NCBI GenBank assembly: GCA_958496175.1
Contig: OY292276.1
Span: 21,532,001 to 21,596,000 of the forward strand
Origin: Sisyra terminalis
Lineage: Eukaryota > Arthropoda > Insecta > Neuroptera > Sisyridae
Length of the DNA: 64,000 bases
Reading direction: 5' to 3'
The notes beneath the pieces were generated by a model. The model did not search any database. It saw nothing but the letters and a program-made list of their open reading frames with translations, and was not told the DNA's origin. Position 1 is the stretch's first letter; every line of letters starts with the position of its first letter. The position numbers and the translations under genes were made by a program. Below, in pieces: positions 25,201 through 36,059 of this stretch.

Positions 25201-25417
25201 CTTTATTTTTAGTTTACCTTGAAGAATATATATTTTACAGCGATTTCCGCTTAAGAGGATCATCTCGTACTACTTTCTCCTACTTCCTTTACGAGACAAA
25301 AAATTCATGACTCCTTTTTCTTACAGTATCCTTTAAAAGAAACAATAATACTAGTCTTTCTCAAAATTTCCTTATGTTAATTTCGTTATGAAATATCTAT
25401 CGCCCCCTTAAGATAAT
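22225..25417. other. Long mostly AT-rich stretch
   Basis: This is 3.2 kb of AT-rich DNA with short ORFs of AT-rich composition. The interval 24600-25090 is more balanced (for example GTGGAACCCCACCCCTGCC at 24829) but shows no ORF, TIR or duplicated flank that I can identify. Confidence 0.35.
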
Positions 25418-25860
25418 AGCCTTGATTTGAAACCCATTGAAAATATGTGGAAGTTGCTGAAGAAGAAAGTAGCTAAAGAGGTGGTCACAACAGAAAAATA
25501 GTCCTTAGAAAAAATATTCACGTATGGAATCATCATCCACAAATACAGCAGACGGTATTGTCCTACATAGATAGCATACTGCGTAAAAGGAAACTTAAAT
25601 ATCAGTAAACGGGAGCTTTCAATAGAAATATTATACAATTCAGCTCCCCATAATTAAGAAGACGTTCAAATAATTGGATGGTAAAAATTTATTTCTTAGT
25701 AAATATGATTTTTGGTCACGCTAGTTGGTAATAAGCATAATAAATAAAATTTGTACAGTAAAGTTAAACCTAATCAAAAATATGGAGCCAAAATATCATA
25801 GCTCTTACTTCAGGTTTTATACAAAACCAATAGTGCGTCTATGAATATGACCAGCGACTG
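25418..25860 (+). mobile_element. Tc1-like element, deletion copy C
   Basis: The plus strand starts with SLDLKPIENMWKLLKKKVAK, the C-terminal catalytic block of a Tc1-type transposase (Glu codon of IEN at 25439-25441). Degraded C-terminal sequence and the 3' UTR then run to the terminus CCAGCGACTG at 25860. The UTR and the sequence around AGTGCGTCTATGAATATGAC match copies A and B in inverted orientation. I cannot locate the left TIR, so the 5' part is deleted or diverged; CAGTATCCTTTAAAAGAAAC near 25326 is a weak candidate. It is inactive. Confidence 0.75.
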
Positions 25861-26219
25861 AATAACATTATTTCTGTTGAAAGTTACTGATATAGCCTTT
25901 AAAGAATATTCTTTTTGCAATAATATATAGGGTAATTTAATATTAATTGATAATTTCTTGGTGTTAAATATAAATGACAAGCTTGACGTCAATTAATTCG
26001 TTACCTAACTTGCATAATTAGTGCAGTTAACTATGAGGAAATTTCAAACCTTTTTAATTACAATATAGAGAATTTGCTCATTAAATACTAATCAATCATC
26101 TCCTAACTAACGAAACAAATCATTTTTGAATTCAACTGCAATTAAACGACAGATTGAAGAATCTTTTTGAAGATATCCTATGAGTACTGTTGTGCTTCCA
26201 TCAGGTATTCTCGTGTCTT
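25861..26219. other. AT-rich flank with a CRE palindrome
   Basis: This is AT-rich sequence. A perfect TGACGTCA palindrome lies at 25984-25991. I see nothing else in it. Confidence 0.35.
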
Positions 26220-27480
26220 TAATCCTTTTGTAACGTCCAAATATTCATGGCGAGAGAAAAGGTCAAAAAGAACCTTTCTCAAGTCCCAAGAAGAAATATT
26301 GCAACGTACGACCGAGACGTCAAAAACGTAAATCTATTACAAGTAGAGATTTTTGAAAAATGTTCACCTCGCCCCTTAAACTAAGTGTTTACATGGTAGA
26401 GAAATAGAAGTCGAAGAAAATATTTGTTTCTCAACACATTTCAGAGAGAGTCACATCATGAAGAAAAGAACTAAGAAAAAAAAAACAAGAAGAATTGGTT
26501 CCAAGAAATTGTCTTATAAATGTGCCAGTCATAAGAAGTGCTGGGTAGGAATGTGTTGGAGGATATTTTTATGTATATGTATGTAGTACCTGTCATGCCG
26601 AGGAGTTCAGGGTAATCGAAGAAGATACGGTCTCTGCATACATGACGTTCCAATTCCCATACATCACATCGACGATTGTCGCCTTTTTGCCAAAAAAAAA
26701 AAAGAAAAACTGAACTCTCACAAAAAGTTTAGCAAATTCAATTCACTTAAGTTGCTGCACCGAAGACATTTTAAACCAATTAAGGAGGCGAGGGAGGTAG
26801 AGATTAGTACACGAGCCACCTGATCCACAATTTCCATCACTAACAACCCCTGGCCGGCTTATGTCACAACAATTTAACAATTAGCACCGAAAAATGCTTG
26901 TTTTGATTCGAAAAAACTATCAACTAAACCGTATTCTTGGAGTGAAGAATTGTGACTAAAAGAAGTCTTGAGTTGGTTGGAAGTGGTCGACGAGATGAGG
27001 TCGAATAACCAGGGGGGAGATGGGCTGGACCACCCAGACTCCACTCAGACCAATCCAACATTGAACGTCTTACTCATACTGCTGCTGCCGATGCAGAAGA
27101 TGATGATCGCGATGTAAACACAAATAATAAAAGAAATCTCAATCTCTCGTCTCTTACAATCTGTGCACTCAATGTATTACGTTATAACATAATAAAAGGT
27201 GAGTTCGACCAAGAAAAATCAAGACATTTCACTCATCCAAATCAATCGTGAGAAAGAGAGCGACGACAACCGAGATATCTCGTCATAATCATATAATAAC
27301 ATTACGTCGATGTTCGACAACAAACAAAGCCTCATAATAACATTATCTCTTTAACTGACCGGACTGCGATCAAATCGATTTTGATCTTCTTTCATCTCAG
27401 GCCAAATTGTTTCGTCTCGTCTTTATTGTCTGCACGTTTCTCAATTTTCATCTCAATTTGTAAATAGAACCATCCGATGT
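26220..27480. promoter_or_regulatory. Large balanced-composition island
   Basis: At about 1.2 kb this is one of the longest G+C-richer, low-repetition blocks in the window (for example the stretch 26990-27110). ORFs are short and none is recognisable. It is flanked by two copies of the same Tc1-like family, but no part of it resembles transposon sequence. A cis-regulatory or conserved non-coding role is inferred from composition; a non-coding exon cannot be excluded. Confidence 0.3.
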
Positions 27481-27982
27481 GTGCAAAATTACAAACTAAA
27501 TTAAGGCATTATCCTCCAACCTGCACTTGCTGTACCTATTATAATCGTACAGCGAATAACTCAAATTACATTTTTCGTTTTAATACATCGATTCAATTCA
27601 TGGGACTACCTTCTTTTCTTCTTTCTTTTTTTTTTTGATCAGATTTTTCAATCAATTTACTAAATGAAACTCTCAACGGATTGCACTTCATTCTATTTGT
27701 GAAATTGCAAATAAATGAAGCAATCAAAGTCGTAATACAAATATGCACTGAGTATTTCTATTCAAAGAATATTATGTTAAAATCATCATACAGAAACAAA
27801 AAAGTTCAATCTTCAATCCAGATAAAAGTACATTTTTAGAATCCTCTTACAGAGCTTTAAAGAGGCAAGAAGCTTTTGAACTTTAAAGGTATTCTATTAA
27901 ACTGCAAAACAAACAACAAAAAAAACCAACAATTTATATTTAGTTCCTTTTAAGAAGGAAATATATTTTTTTATTTTGCATA
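27481..27982. other. AT-rich sequence, nothing recognised
   Basis: AT-rich DNA runs up to the TA target site (27981-27982) of the adjacent element. Confidence 0.4.
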
Positions 27983-28538
27983 CAGTCCCTGGCCATTATT
28001 AAAAGACGCACTATAGGTTTTGTATAAAACCTGAAGTAAGAGCTATTTTATTTTGGGTCCATATTTTTATTGGATTTAACTTTTCTGTACTAATTTTATT
28101 TATTACGCTTATTATCAACTAGCGTGACCAAAAATCATATTCACTAAGAAATAAATTTTTATGATCCAATTATTTAAACATCTTCTTAATTATGGTGAGC
28201 TGAATTGTTCAATATTTAATTGAAAGCCCGTTTAGCGATACTAAAGTTCCCATTCTGCGCAGTCTGCGCTGTCTATGTAGGACAATACCTCCTGCTGTAT
28301 TTGTGGATGATGATTTCGTACGTGATTATTTTTTCTATGGACAATTTTTCTTTTGTGCCTACCTCTCAAGCTACTTTTTTCTTCAGCAAGGTTTTACCCT
28401 TACCCAAAAAATATATTTCTTAAAAATCAAGACAATTTTTTATAATGTAAAAAGTAAGCAATATTAAATTTAATTTAGTAGAATATGTACATTTTGTATA
28501 AAATTTTAAGTGCGTCTAACAATATGGCCAGGGACTGT
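27983..28538 (-). mobile_element. Tc1-like element, deletion copy B with intact TIRs and TA duplication
   Basis: The left end CAGTCCCTGGCCATTATTAA and the reverse complement of the right end, CAGTCCCTGGCCATATTGTT, are matching TIRs that continue to AGACGCACT. Both ends are flanked by TA (27981-27982 and 28539-28540), as expected for Tc1/mariner insertion. On the minus strand the sequence between about 28400 and 28200 is the tail of the transposase, homologous to copy C. The IEN catalytic block has been removed: the 5' UTR joins directly at about GGGTAAAAC. With 556 bp it is a non-autonomous internal-deletion derivative. Confidence 0.92.
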
Positions 28539-28540
28539 AA

Positions 28541-30263
28541 ATCGTCTTCTTAGTTTCTAAACTGTAAAGGTAAGTAATCTCTTAAAATTTGAAGTCGTTT
28601 GAAAGATAAAGCCGTAGCAAAAATACAGAAGTCATTATAATTTTAATCGTACTTGAAACTTTACATGCGTTTTTCTCCAAACCATGTTCTTAAACTTTCC
28701 TCCATTACATCTCAAAAACGGTAATACAGATATGTACCGAGTATTTCTAATAAACAAATATATTCAAATCATTATACAAAAACAAAAGAGTTCAGTCTTC
28801 AATCCATCATTATAAAAAACCCTACAAAATGCTCAAATATCAGGGCGTCAAACCAGAGGACCCCCTTAATGGTTTGTGTACGCTTCAAAAACTCAAAAAG
28901 TTCTGCATCGATTTAGCCCAAATTTCGCCATGATATACAACCCGCTCCAAAGATTGCTTTTATCTATTTCTTGTGTCAGTAACATACCTACGACTACAAG
29001 AAAACAGCTTTTTCAACGGTCAATACAATGGCTTCTATCTGTTAATAGTTCATTGCTACGATTATGTTGTGATTTTCACAGCTACTTATAACAGTTTTTA
29101 TCAAAACTTATAAAGCTTTAAAAAGTTTTGAAGAGGAAAAACTTTCCTTAGTAACTTTCTATATTTATTAATTAATACCTAATGCTAATAATAACCGTAA
29201 TAACCCGTATTTTGCAATTTTGTTACTACTAGTTAAATTTTAAACTGCTACTTTAACCTTTTGGAAAATATGAAGTTGGGAGAGTTGCCGCCGTATTGGA
29301 ACACTTGAGTGGAACTATTCATACCCAGAAATTTTACTTGGAAAATATAAGAATCTGTTTACTAGAAGAGGAGGATTGAAAAAACAGATCAGAACCAAAG
29401 TAAGGCATTAATTACAGTGTAAGGATTTAGATTCCAACAGAACTCCTATCGGAACAAAGAATACAAGTTTTATTAGTTCTTTACTACAAAACGTAAAGTA
29501 GTTGCTCACACTAAAGTGTATATTTCATGGCTCCTTAGTAAACGTTAAAAGCATAATTTTAAATATTCAATAGGTAATCAATTAAGTGATTGTCTACGTC
29601 ACCTAATTATTCATCATAATTTTAATTTCTATAGTATTTATTGTTTTTAAATTCTATTTGGTATACGTTGAAAAAACAAGGGTAGTTTTGTGCCGTAGAC
29701 CTAAAGACCTAATGTACAATTCTGGATGCTCCATAAAATCTTAAAACTTTTCTACTTTTTGATTTTGAAAGAAGTTATTTCCAAAATTAAGATTAAATTA
29801 CTCGATGCTTCCAATTTTTTATGTATTGCAATGGGTGATTATTTTGCAACCGAAATTGCCACCCTTAAGTCATACAAGTCGTTTAAGATCTAATTTGAGA
29901 CTACTTAATATTTCAATAACAAATATTAATTCATCAACTTATTAGCATCATACACATCGTATAAGAGCAATGCAAACTACACATTTTTTTTTATTTAACT
30001 TGCCACTAAAAAGGAAATATTGATATTTCGAGCTAGCTACTTTAGTTGCGTATTAATTTTATGTACATATTTGTACTTCATTTATTTTCAACAGACAAGT
30101 TACTTATCATTACAAACTGAAGTCAGTACTCGAAGTTAGTAAACTGTCTAAATAAAATACTCTCTCTTCTGTCAATTTGCTCAAATGATTCTGCAAAACT
30201 TGCAAACATTTGAGAGTCTTTTGATGCATTTAGAAATAAGACAATATTTTTTTAGTACCTTAC
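28541..30263. other. Mostly AT-rich sequence
   Basis: It contains a 71-codon plus ORF (28876-29091) without recognisable features and a slightly balanced patch at 28845-29090. Otherwise it is AT-rich DNA without structure I can identify. Confidence 0.35.
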
Positions 30264-30325
30264 CGAATTGATGGGACGGAAAAGGATTAAGCCAAAGTTA
30301 CTCACCTGAAACAAGAAAAAAAGAT
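30264..30325 (-). promoter_or_regulatory. Candidate recursive splice site with downstream 5' splice site
   Basis: On the minus strand a T-rich tract (TTTTTTTCTTGTTTCAG, ending at 30306) is followed at once by GTGAGT (30305-30300). A 3' splice site and a good 5' splice site therefore abut with a zero-length exon. CTAAT, a plausible branch point, lies just upstream. A second 5' splice site, TCG/GTAAGG, lies 42 nt further on (donor G at 30263). The intervening 42 nt are open in one frame (14 codons) and have stops in the other two. In flies and vertebrates, ratchet points in giant introns have this form, with a downstream donor that defines a transient exon. The alternative is a real 42-nt micro-exon, or chance. 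Confidence 0.4.
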
Positions 30326-30468
30326 TAGTGTTAAAGTTTTTTCGATTGAAATAACGAAAACGTGTAAATTATTTTAGTTGTGTAATGAATGTATCAACTA
30401 TTATAAAGAATATGGAAATTTAATAACTTGCAAACATTAACATTTCGTAAATGTTTATCGCATAAATG

Positions 30469-30640
30469 TTAACTTGGCCTCGCTGGCTCATACTCCATAA
30501 ATAACATTATTTCCAGAATCGAGGTTGAAAATTTTTCTCTGTCTCGTTCAAACCTATTCGAGATAACTTCGAGAAGAACCTCCAAGTGCTCATCGGGATG
30601 ATAAGTAATGGTCGAAACGATGGGAGGAGAAAAACATAAC
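30469..30640 (-). CDS. Candidate splice-flanked terminal exon, unrecognised
   Basis: On the minus strand a pyrimidine-rich tract ends in CTCTATTACAG (CAG at 30643-30641). From there one frame is open for about 56 codons to a stop at 30469. The translation includes VSTITYHPDEHLEVLLEV and FERDREKFSTSILEI, which is well mixed in charge and unlike translations of the AT-rich flanks. It has no ATG near the start, so if real it must be spliced onto an upstream exon. I recognise no family. It sits 160 bases upstream of the candidate recursive site on the same strand. It could equally be a conserved non-coding island. Confidence 0.2.
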
Positions 30641-30990
30641 CTGTAATAGAGAGGATGGAACAAAAATGTTCCCCATTCGAGAAAGAACAGAACACAGAAA
30701 GCGCACTTAAACGCAAACGTGATTCGAACGTATGGGGCCGAGGAGAATAGTCAGATCATGTTATTAAATTGTAAATCACTATTTGAGAAATTATAATGGA
30801 AGTTGTAATTTAATAGAGACCTAACCACAGAGAGATCTGCGCTCTCGCTATCAAAACCAACGGCTCTCTTTCAATGGCTCTATCAAAATGTTATGCCACT
30901 CACGAAATACAACTCCGGTTGGTAGATCCTCCGGCATCACACATATGCTTCATGCCCTTACGTTTTTCCCTCCAACAAATGGACCAAAAA
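30641..30990. other. Balanced-composition island
   Basis: This is the continuation of the G+C-richer block around the candidate exon (for example GAGGAGAATAGTCAGATCAT near 30738). I see no ORF of note beyond overlapping minus frames. Confidence 0.3.
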
Positions 30991-31760
30991 TCGAACTTAT
31001 CTCAATACTTGCATTTAGACTAGACCTCAATATTTCAAGTCTAATAATACCTCAATAAAAATTAGTGATGACCTATTTGCCAAACACAAATTAAAAGATA
31101 TTTTTTGGGTCATTAATCAACCATTTCTGTCTAAATAGTTTGAAGCTTTCCCAAGTCAACTAGTTGAAAATAATAAACACAAAACTACATTTTTCAACCT
31201 ACTATATATAAAAATGCAGCTTAAAGTTAAATAATTCAAAGGGTAGATTTGTACATCTATAAACTAGAACTAGGTACTTATTAAGGACTACTTATTGTGG
31301 TATGGATTTTAAATTATTTTAAAGAAAATCAAAATTTAGTCTTTAATCCATTTTTTTATAAATTTCCCGAAAGATATTTCAGAGTGCACCTAGGATCAGG
31401 CCATGAAAATATGCCAAAAATTATCATTTTTCATCATCGTATACTTTTGATACCCAGGTAAATAATATAAGGTTACATAATACATTACATGAATATTTAA
31501 TGAGTCCATTTTCTTTCCATCAACTGCATATTTAAAAATCACATTTAGTTATTAAATCACAATATTCTATCCATATAGGGAAGGCTTTCGATTGATGCTT
31601 TGATGTCTAAAATAATGAAGTACTACCATTTTCCATTCAATATCACATTATCATCATTTCGAACACTTTTAACATAATACAATAGTAAAATATGGTATAC
31701 AATACGCCTAAGTCACTACTAAATTATACTACAATAAGTAAAACCCTAAAGTTTCTAAAG
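30991..31760. other. AT-rich sequence, nothing recognised
   Basis: I see AT-rich DNA without identifiable structure. Confidence 0.4.
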
Positions 31761-31850
31761 CAATGTTTTCCAACGTGAGAATCAAGGTCCATAGTGGGAC
31801 AACTTAAGAATCAAGGAGGGTGTTTCGTCTATTTATGTCCGGAACAATAA
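31761..31850 (+). mobile_element. Possible hAT-type 5' end
   Basis: CAATGTTTTCCAACGTGAGA at 31761 followed by CAAGGTCCATAGTGGGAC resembles a hAT terminus of the CAGTGTTTCCCAACCT type with its characteristic subterminal words. No matching 3' end or target duplication is visible nearby, so this is tentative. Confidence 0.25.
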
Positions 31851-32489
31851 TTTTGCACCTTCTTCTGTGAGGGCTATGAAAGATCATATCAATAAAAAAT
31901 TTATTGAATAAATGAGTTTTGTGAAAAGAAGAATTGTATCAAGCAGAATAATGAAACCATGTCCGTCAAAATGGGAATGAATGAAACTTAATATCTGGAA
32001 AGAAGAATACTCAACTAAATGATCATGGCATTTACTCATTTTAAAATTATAATATAAATACTTTTTACGTTTATAATAACTATTTAATCATAGAAAAAAA
32101 GGCATCCTGTTTTCCTCCATTTCTGAGATATTTCACTATCAGCTCACGGTGGTCAGTAGCAAATTCAACGCAATAGCAATTCCCACTTGTACTAAGTTCT
32201 AAGACCCAAGTGCAACAAGTCTTCCCTTCTACTGATTCTATTCACTAAGAAACTTTCTGATAGACGAATCACGAAAAAAAAATATGGAAAAATAATCGAA
32301 GCACAAATCCAAAACTTTTTCCCATAAAAACAATATAACTATTAATATTTCAAAAATTATAAGTATAAACGAATTGTTGTGACATTTTTTTTTCTATTTT
32401 CTGCTTCCTACAGATTCTATGGTGTCTATAAAAACTAGGGGTTTCAATTATTATTTTTCCTTTCTTTTTTAAAGCCTTCTAATTTTCCT
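31851..32489. other. Unassigned AT-rich sequence
   Basis: A more balanced patch lies at 32100-32240. I see no ORF or repeat boundary in it. Confidence 0.35.
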
Positions 32490-32499
32490 TCTACAACTG

Positions 32500-32760
32500 T
32501 ACGTTTCCAGCTAGCACCACATTCCAAAGCTCTCCGTATATGCACTGCCTTTCTTGTTTTTTTTCTCTAGAGTTCAGATTTCCAACCCATATAGTACTAC
32601 ACTTCACATATAATATTTTACAAAATGTTCTCGAAGTTTGTGGTCCAACATTCCAATTAATAGATTCTTCTTGCTACTGAAAGCTTCAAAATTCTGCACT
32701 GTGGCATTCTAAAAATGTAAGTAACACGTAAATCGGATTTTGCGTAGCATAAAACTTTTT
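32500..32760 (-). pseudogene. Decayed non-LTR retrotransposon fragment
   Basis: Read on the minus strand the translation includes LREHFVKYYM, then SVVLYGLEI, TLEKK and ESFGMWC. This follows the order of a motif common near the end of insect LINE reverse transcriptases (FAK.YVWSVLLYG.E.WTL then LE.FEMWC.R). Stops and frameshifts break it. No polymerase catalytic core (YADD) is present in the window copy. It is a different fragment from the remnant at 18300-19080, and the two may or may not be one family. Confidence 0.6.
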
Positions 32761-34748
32761 TTGGTAAACTGTTATGTTATTTTATATGTTTACTCTTAAA
32801 CCTTTTCAGAACTGCGGGAAAACTTCAGGTCAGATACTTCTCAATGAAACAGGGTACAATTTGAAATGAGATTTGTTTAAAATATCGTACAATAAATCTC
32901 AGTACTTGGAAAGCTAGAGTAAATCTATCGTGAAACACAAACAAACTTAGTGAATAGTGTTTTTGATCCGGAGAAAAATTCTTCAGCACTCGCAGTACTG
33001 TAATGGCAAAATAAACCAGTACAGCCATTACAACCCCGTATACTTGAAACGACCTTACAGTATTCTTAATGTATATCGAAAAAAGCCTACATTTTCTTGT
33101 TTCACTTTTTGTTATGTAAATCCATTGGCTTACCTAAGTTTAAGAAAAACATGTAATTATAGCAATGAAAACTTCTACTAATCAAATTGTGTATTGCCAT
33201 TCAAAACGTCGCAAGACATTAAAATACGGAACAGTTTTGTTCAGTGTAACAAATCACTTTTTTTTTTAAATCACTAACAAAAATAATTAAACGTTACCAG
33301 TATAATACGTTGACTTATTGTATAAATATAAATAAATTTACTTATTACATTTATTATATTAGCGATTATTATTGTTATTACAATACTTGTAACGTTGTAT
33401 CAACCTCAAAAAACATAGCATAATCTCCCACGCCATAAACATCTCAACATCACATTCTGTCAATGCAAAGCATGATTCAAATAAAAAAAAAAAACCTTAG
33501 GATTAAAACATGAAACTTGTATTCGTTCATGTCAACAATAAAAAAAGTTCAGCTCAACTCTTTTTTGACTTGTACTTTACGAGCTACACTTTTGCATTGC
33601 AAAAGAAACGGAAAAAAATCGTTTTCTTTGTTTTTACTTCGAATAAATGCAATTTTTTGTTCTCGACTTACTTTAACGCCTATTAAGACGGTTTGACGAA
33701 ATAAAATACGTGGAAAGTCGTAAATTAAATTCAAATTTTAATATATGAAAAAATGTGTACCAACGATGTCGCCTTCCTCCTGAGACCAAGAATAAAGCGT
33801 TTCTCTGTACAGATTTCGCAATGTTTAATATTTGGAATTTGTTTAAAGTCTCGCATGACACGTTAAATAAGAAGTTGTTAGTTGAGACTTGCTTGGCAAA
33901 TAACGTAATTAACACTGAGTGATTAGATAAATAAACACAATCATTGAGGAAGAAGAAGTGATGAAGGAAAATTAGCTATTAAACTGACTATTTTTTGTCT
34001 GTTTAACAAGTAACGTTTTTTTCCCATTTTAAAGAAACGTTTATTTCCAAAAATCCAAATTAAAATAAATTAATTAAACAGCATTGCTTAGCCTTCGGCA
34101 ATACGGCTAATTTAAAAGGAAGGACCATTTCTCAAATGACTGAAATTCAACCAATTAATTTTTGATAAAACTAAAATTACGTTTGCTGCATAAAATATAC
34201 GTTTACTATTAACAAATTCAATTATATATTCTTGTTTGGACCACTATAAAATTTAATTATGGTTATAAGGTGAAGGGTAGAAGTAAAACATTGTAAATTG
34301 CTTAATAAGGTGGTGAAAATTTGGCCAAATATGGGCAATAGTCGTATTGACTAAACAAAGCAAAAATTAAGCACTACTGAAGTCTTCAACCATAATGCAT
34401 TGATAATAATGAGTTCTAATGTCCGAGCAAAACTGAAACTTCCATAAACGTCACTTTTTCGTCGGAAAAAAAAGTTGACATTAATTTGTCAGTCTTTACT
34501 TTTAAATCCCTTAGGTATTTATTATTTATTTAGTTTCTGATATTTGAGCTAATATTAATTTTTATTTCAAACCAATTATTTATGCTTCTTAAAATAAAGG
34601 TTTGATTTAAAAAAAATACATCTCCCTGTAAGAAAAAAAAAACATTTGGAGGTATTTTAAAATCATAACATTTAAAATGCTTTTAAAAGCCTTATTAGCT
34701 GGCTAATGTTTCGTTTTAATATTAATTCGTTTTAAAAATAAAATAGTG
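32761..34748. other. Mixed stretch with an island at 33530-33920
   Basis: AT-rich DNA predominates. The interval 33530-33920 is more balanced and carries overlapping minus ORFs (61 and 80 codons) with no recognisable family. I see no TIRs or splice-flanked frames. Confidence 0.3.
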
Positions 34749-34852
34749 CATTGTTGGCCGAGTGGTCAAGGTGGCCGCTCCAAAACTGGTAGGTGTTAGT
34801 TCTTGATTTACGGATTTGTATTAACCCTAGAGTCGCTAGGTTTAATCAACTC
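34749..34852 (+). repeat. tRNA-derived SINE, copy 2
   Basis: The head GGCCGAGTGGTCAAGGTG (34756-34773) with CCGCTCCAAAAC matches copy 1 and the A-box region of tRNA-Ser/Leu. It then jumps to GATTTACGGATTTGTATT and CTAGAGTCGCTAG, which match copy 3, lacking the CTCGATATTTCTCG segment present in the other two. It is not a functional tRNA: no anticodon arm or acceptor pairing can be made. A short A-rich end (34852-34860) follows. Confidence 0.65.
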
Positions 34853-34901
34853 AAAAAAAATGATTATCAAGTGGTAATGAAAACAAAAGCTAACTAAAAG
34901 G

Positions 34902-35106
34902 ATGTGAAGGATATAACAGGATGTGGTAGACCAAATAAAATTAGCAGTGTTTTACTTCATTTATTGCAATTACAACGTTTCGTTAGTATTATTTCAACTT
35001 CATTAAGCAACTTCTAAATATTAGATAAAAAAACATAGTCCCATGATTTTTTTTTTAATTTGCTCAATTTTATTTGGTCTACCACATCCTGATATATCCT
35101 TCACAT
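34902..35106. mobile_element. MITE with near-identical 45-bp TIRs
   Basis: The left TIR (34902-34946) and the reverse complement of the right TIR (35061-35106) both begin ATGTGAAGGATAT and continue CAGGATGTGGTAGACCAAAT AAAATT. They differ by one substitution and one single-base indel. The 115-bp centre has no ORF. It lies only about 50 bp from SINE copy 2. The high TIR identity against a background of decayed elements suggests the most recent insertion in the window, or selection or gene conversion on the arms. The superfamily is undetermined: I see no clear target duplication. Confidence 0.85.
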
Positions 35107-36059
35107 TATACATCGATTTAGACCTGAAAGAATAGAAACTAAAAGGATTAAATTTTTAAAGGAAGGGGAATATGCTGAATATTTTTGAAGAAAGTCGACA
35201 CATCCAAAAAAAGAGGAAGTAAAGGAATCTTACATTGGCAAAAAGAGCTGAACTACCTTGATCTGAAGTTTCTTGTCAAAGAAGTACAACCACGCGGCAA
35301 GTTGAAACAAACTCAACATCTACCTTACAGTAATGTAACAATAATGCTTGTTACTTTATCCGTATTCTTTTTTCGATTTTTATACTTCCTTAAATTAAAG
35401 TAACCACTGATTTCTTTTTCCTAAAAAAACAACTTATCACCAAAAATTTTTCCATAGCCATAAGTAAATTACAGTTTTCAAAATATCGATAATATGTAAA
35501 AGAATAATTACTCGGAAAGGTTAACAGTCTTTTCAAAAAACACCTGCAGAAATGTGAGACTCAATCATAATTTTTGAGTCCTGATTCGAATTTGATTAAA
35601 ATCTTAATTATAGTACTACCAAGATGGCAATCCACATTGTGTTTGCAATTCATTAGGCGACGACGAGGCTATATTCATTACATTTATGATATCCGTTTTT
35701 TTTTTTTGAAAATTTTCAAATGAAAAAAAATATATTCAAAAACGGACCATTGTAATAATTAAATGAAGACAAATAATTGCGTCTACCCGCCACAGCTGTG
35801 CATTTTTCTCTAAAAAGTAATTTGTTGCATCCAAATAAAAAAAAGGAGACTAAACGCCAAAGGAACTTCCACAACTACTTATTTCCACTAAAAGTCACGC
35901 GAAATGTTTCAATTTTACGTTGTAATATTATCATCAAATTTGTCGATTGATGCAAAACTCGAACGAAAATTAAGAGATTTAAGTAAGTCTTTTTAAAAAA
36001 AAAAAGATGACCAGTTAATATATTCACAAATCTTGAAAAAATATTGCAGTACAAAACAA
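35107..36059. other. AT-rich sequence, nothing recognised
   Basis: It has a 72-codon plus ORF (35185-35403) that is Lys-rich at the start and ordinary afterwards. No other structure is visible. Confidence 0.35.

Noticed and set aside
28220..28423. 67-codon plus-strand ORF with hydrophobic segments, also similar to a minus frame at 25408-25638
   Set aside because: The two translations resemble each other only because both are antisense to homologous Tc1 transposase tails.
34749..34810. Possible tRNA-Ser/Leu gene
   Set aside because: Only the A-box half is tRNA-like. No anticodon arm, T arm or acceptor stem pairs, and the sequence continues into a body shared with other SINE fragments.
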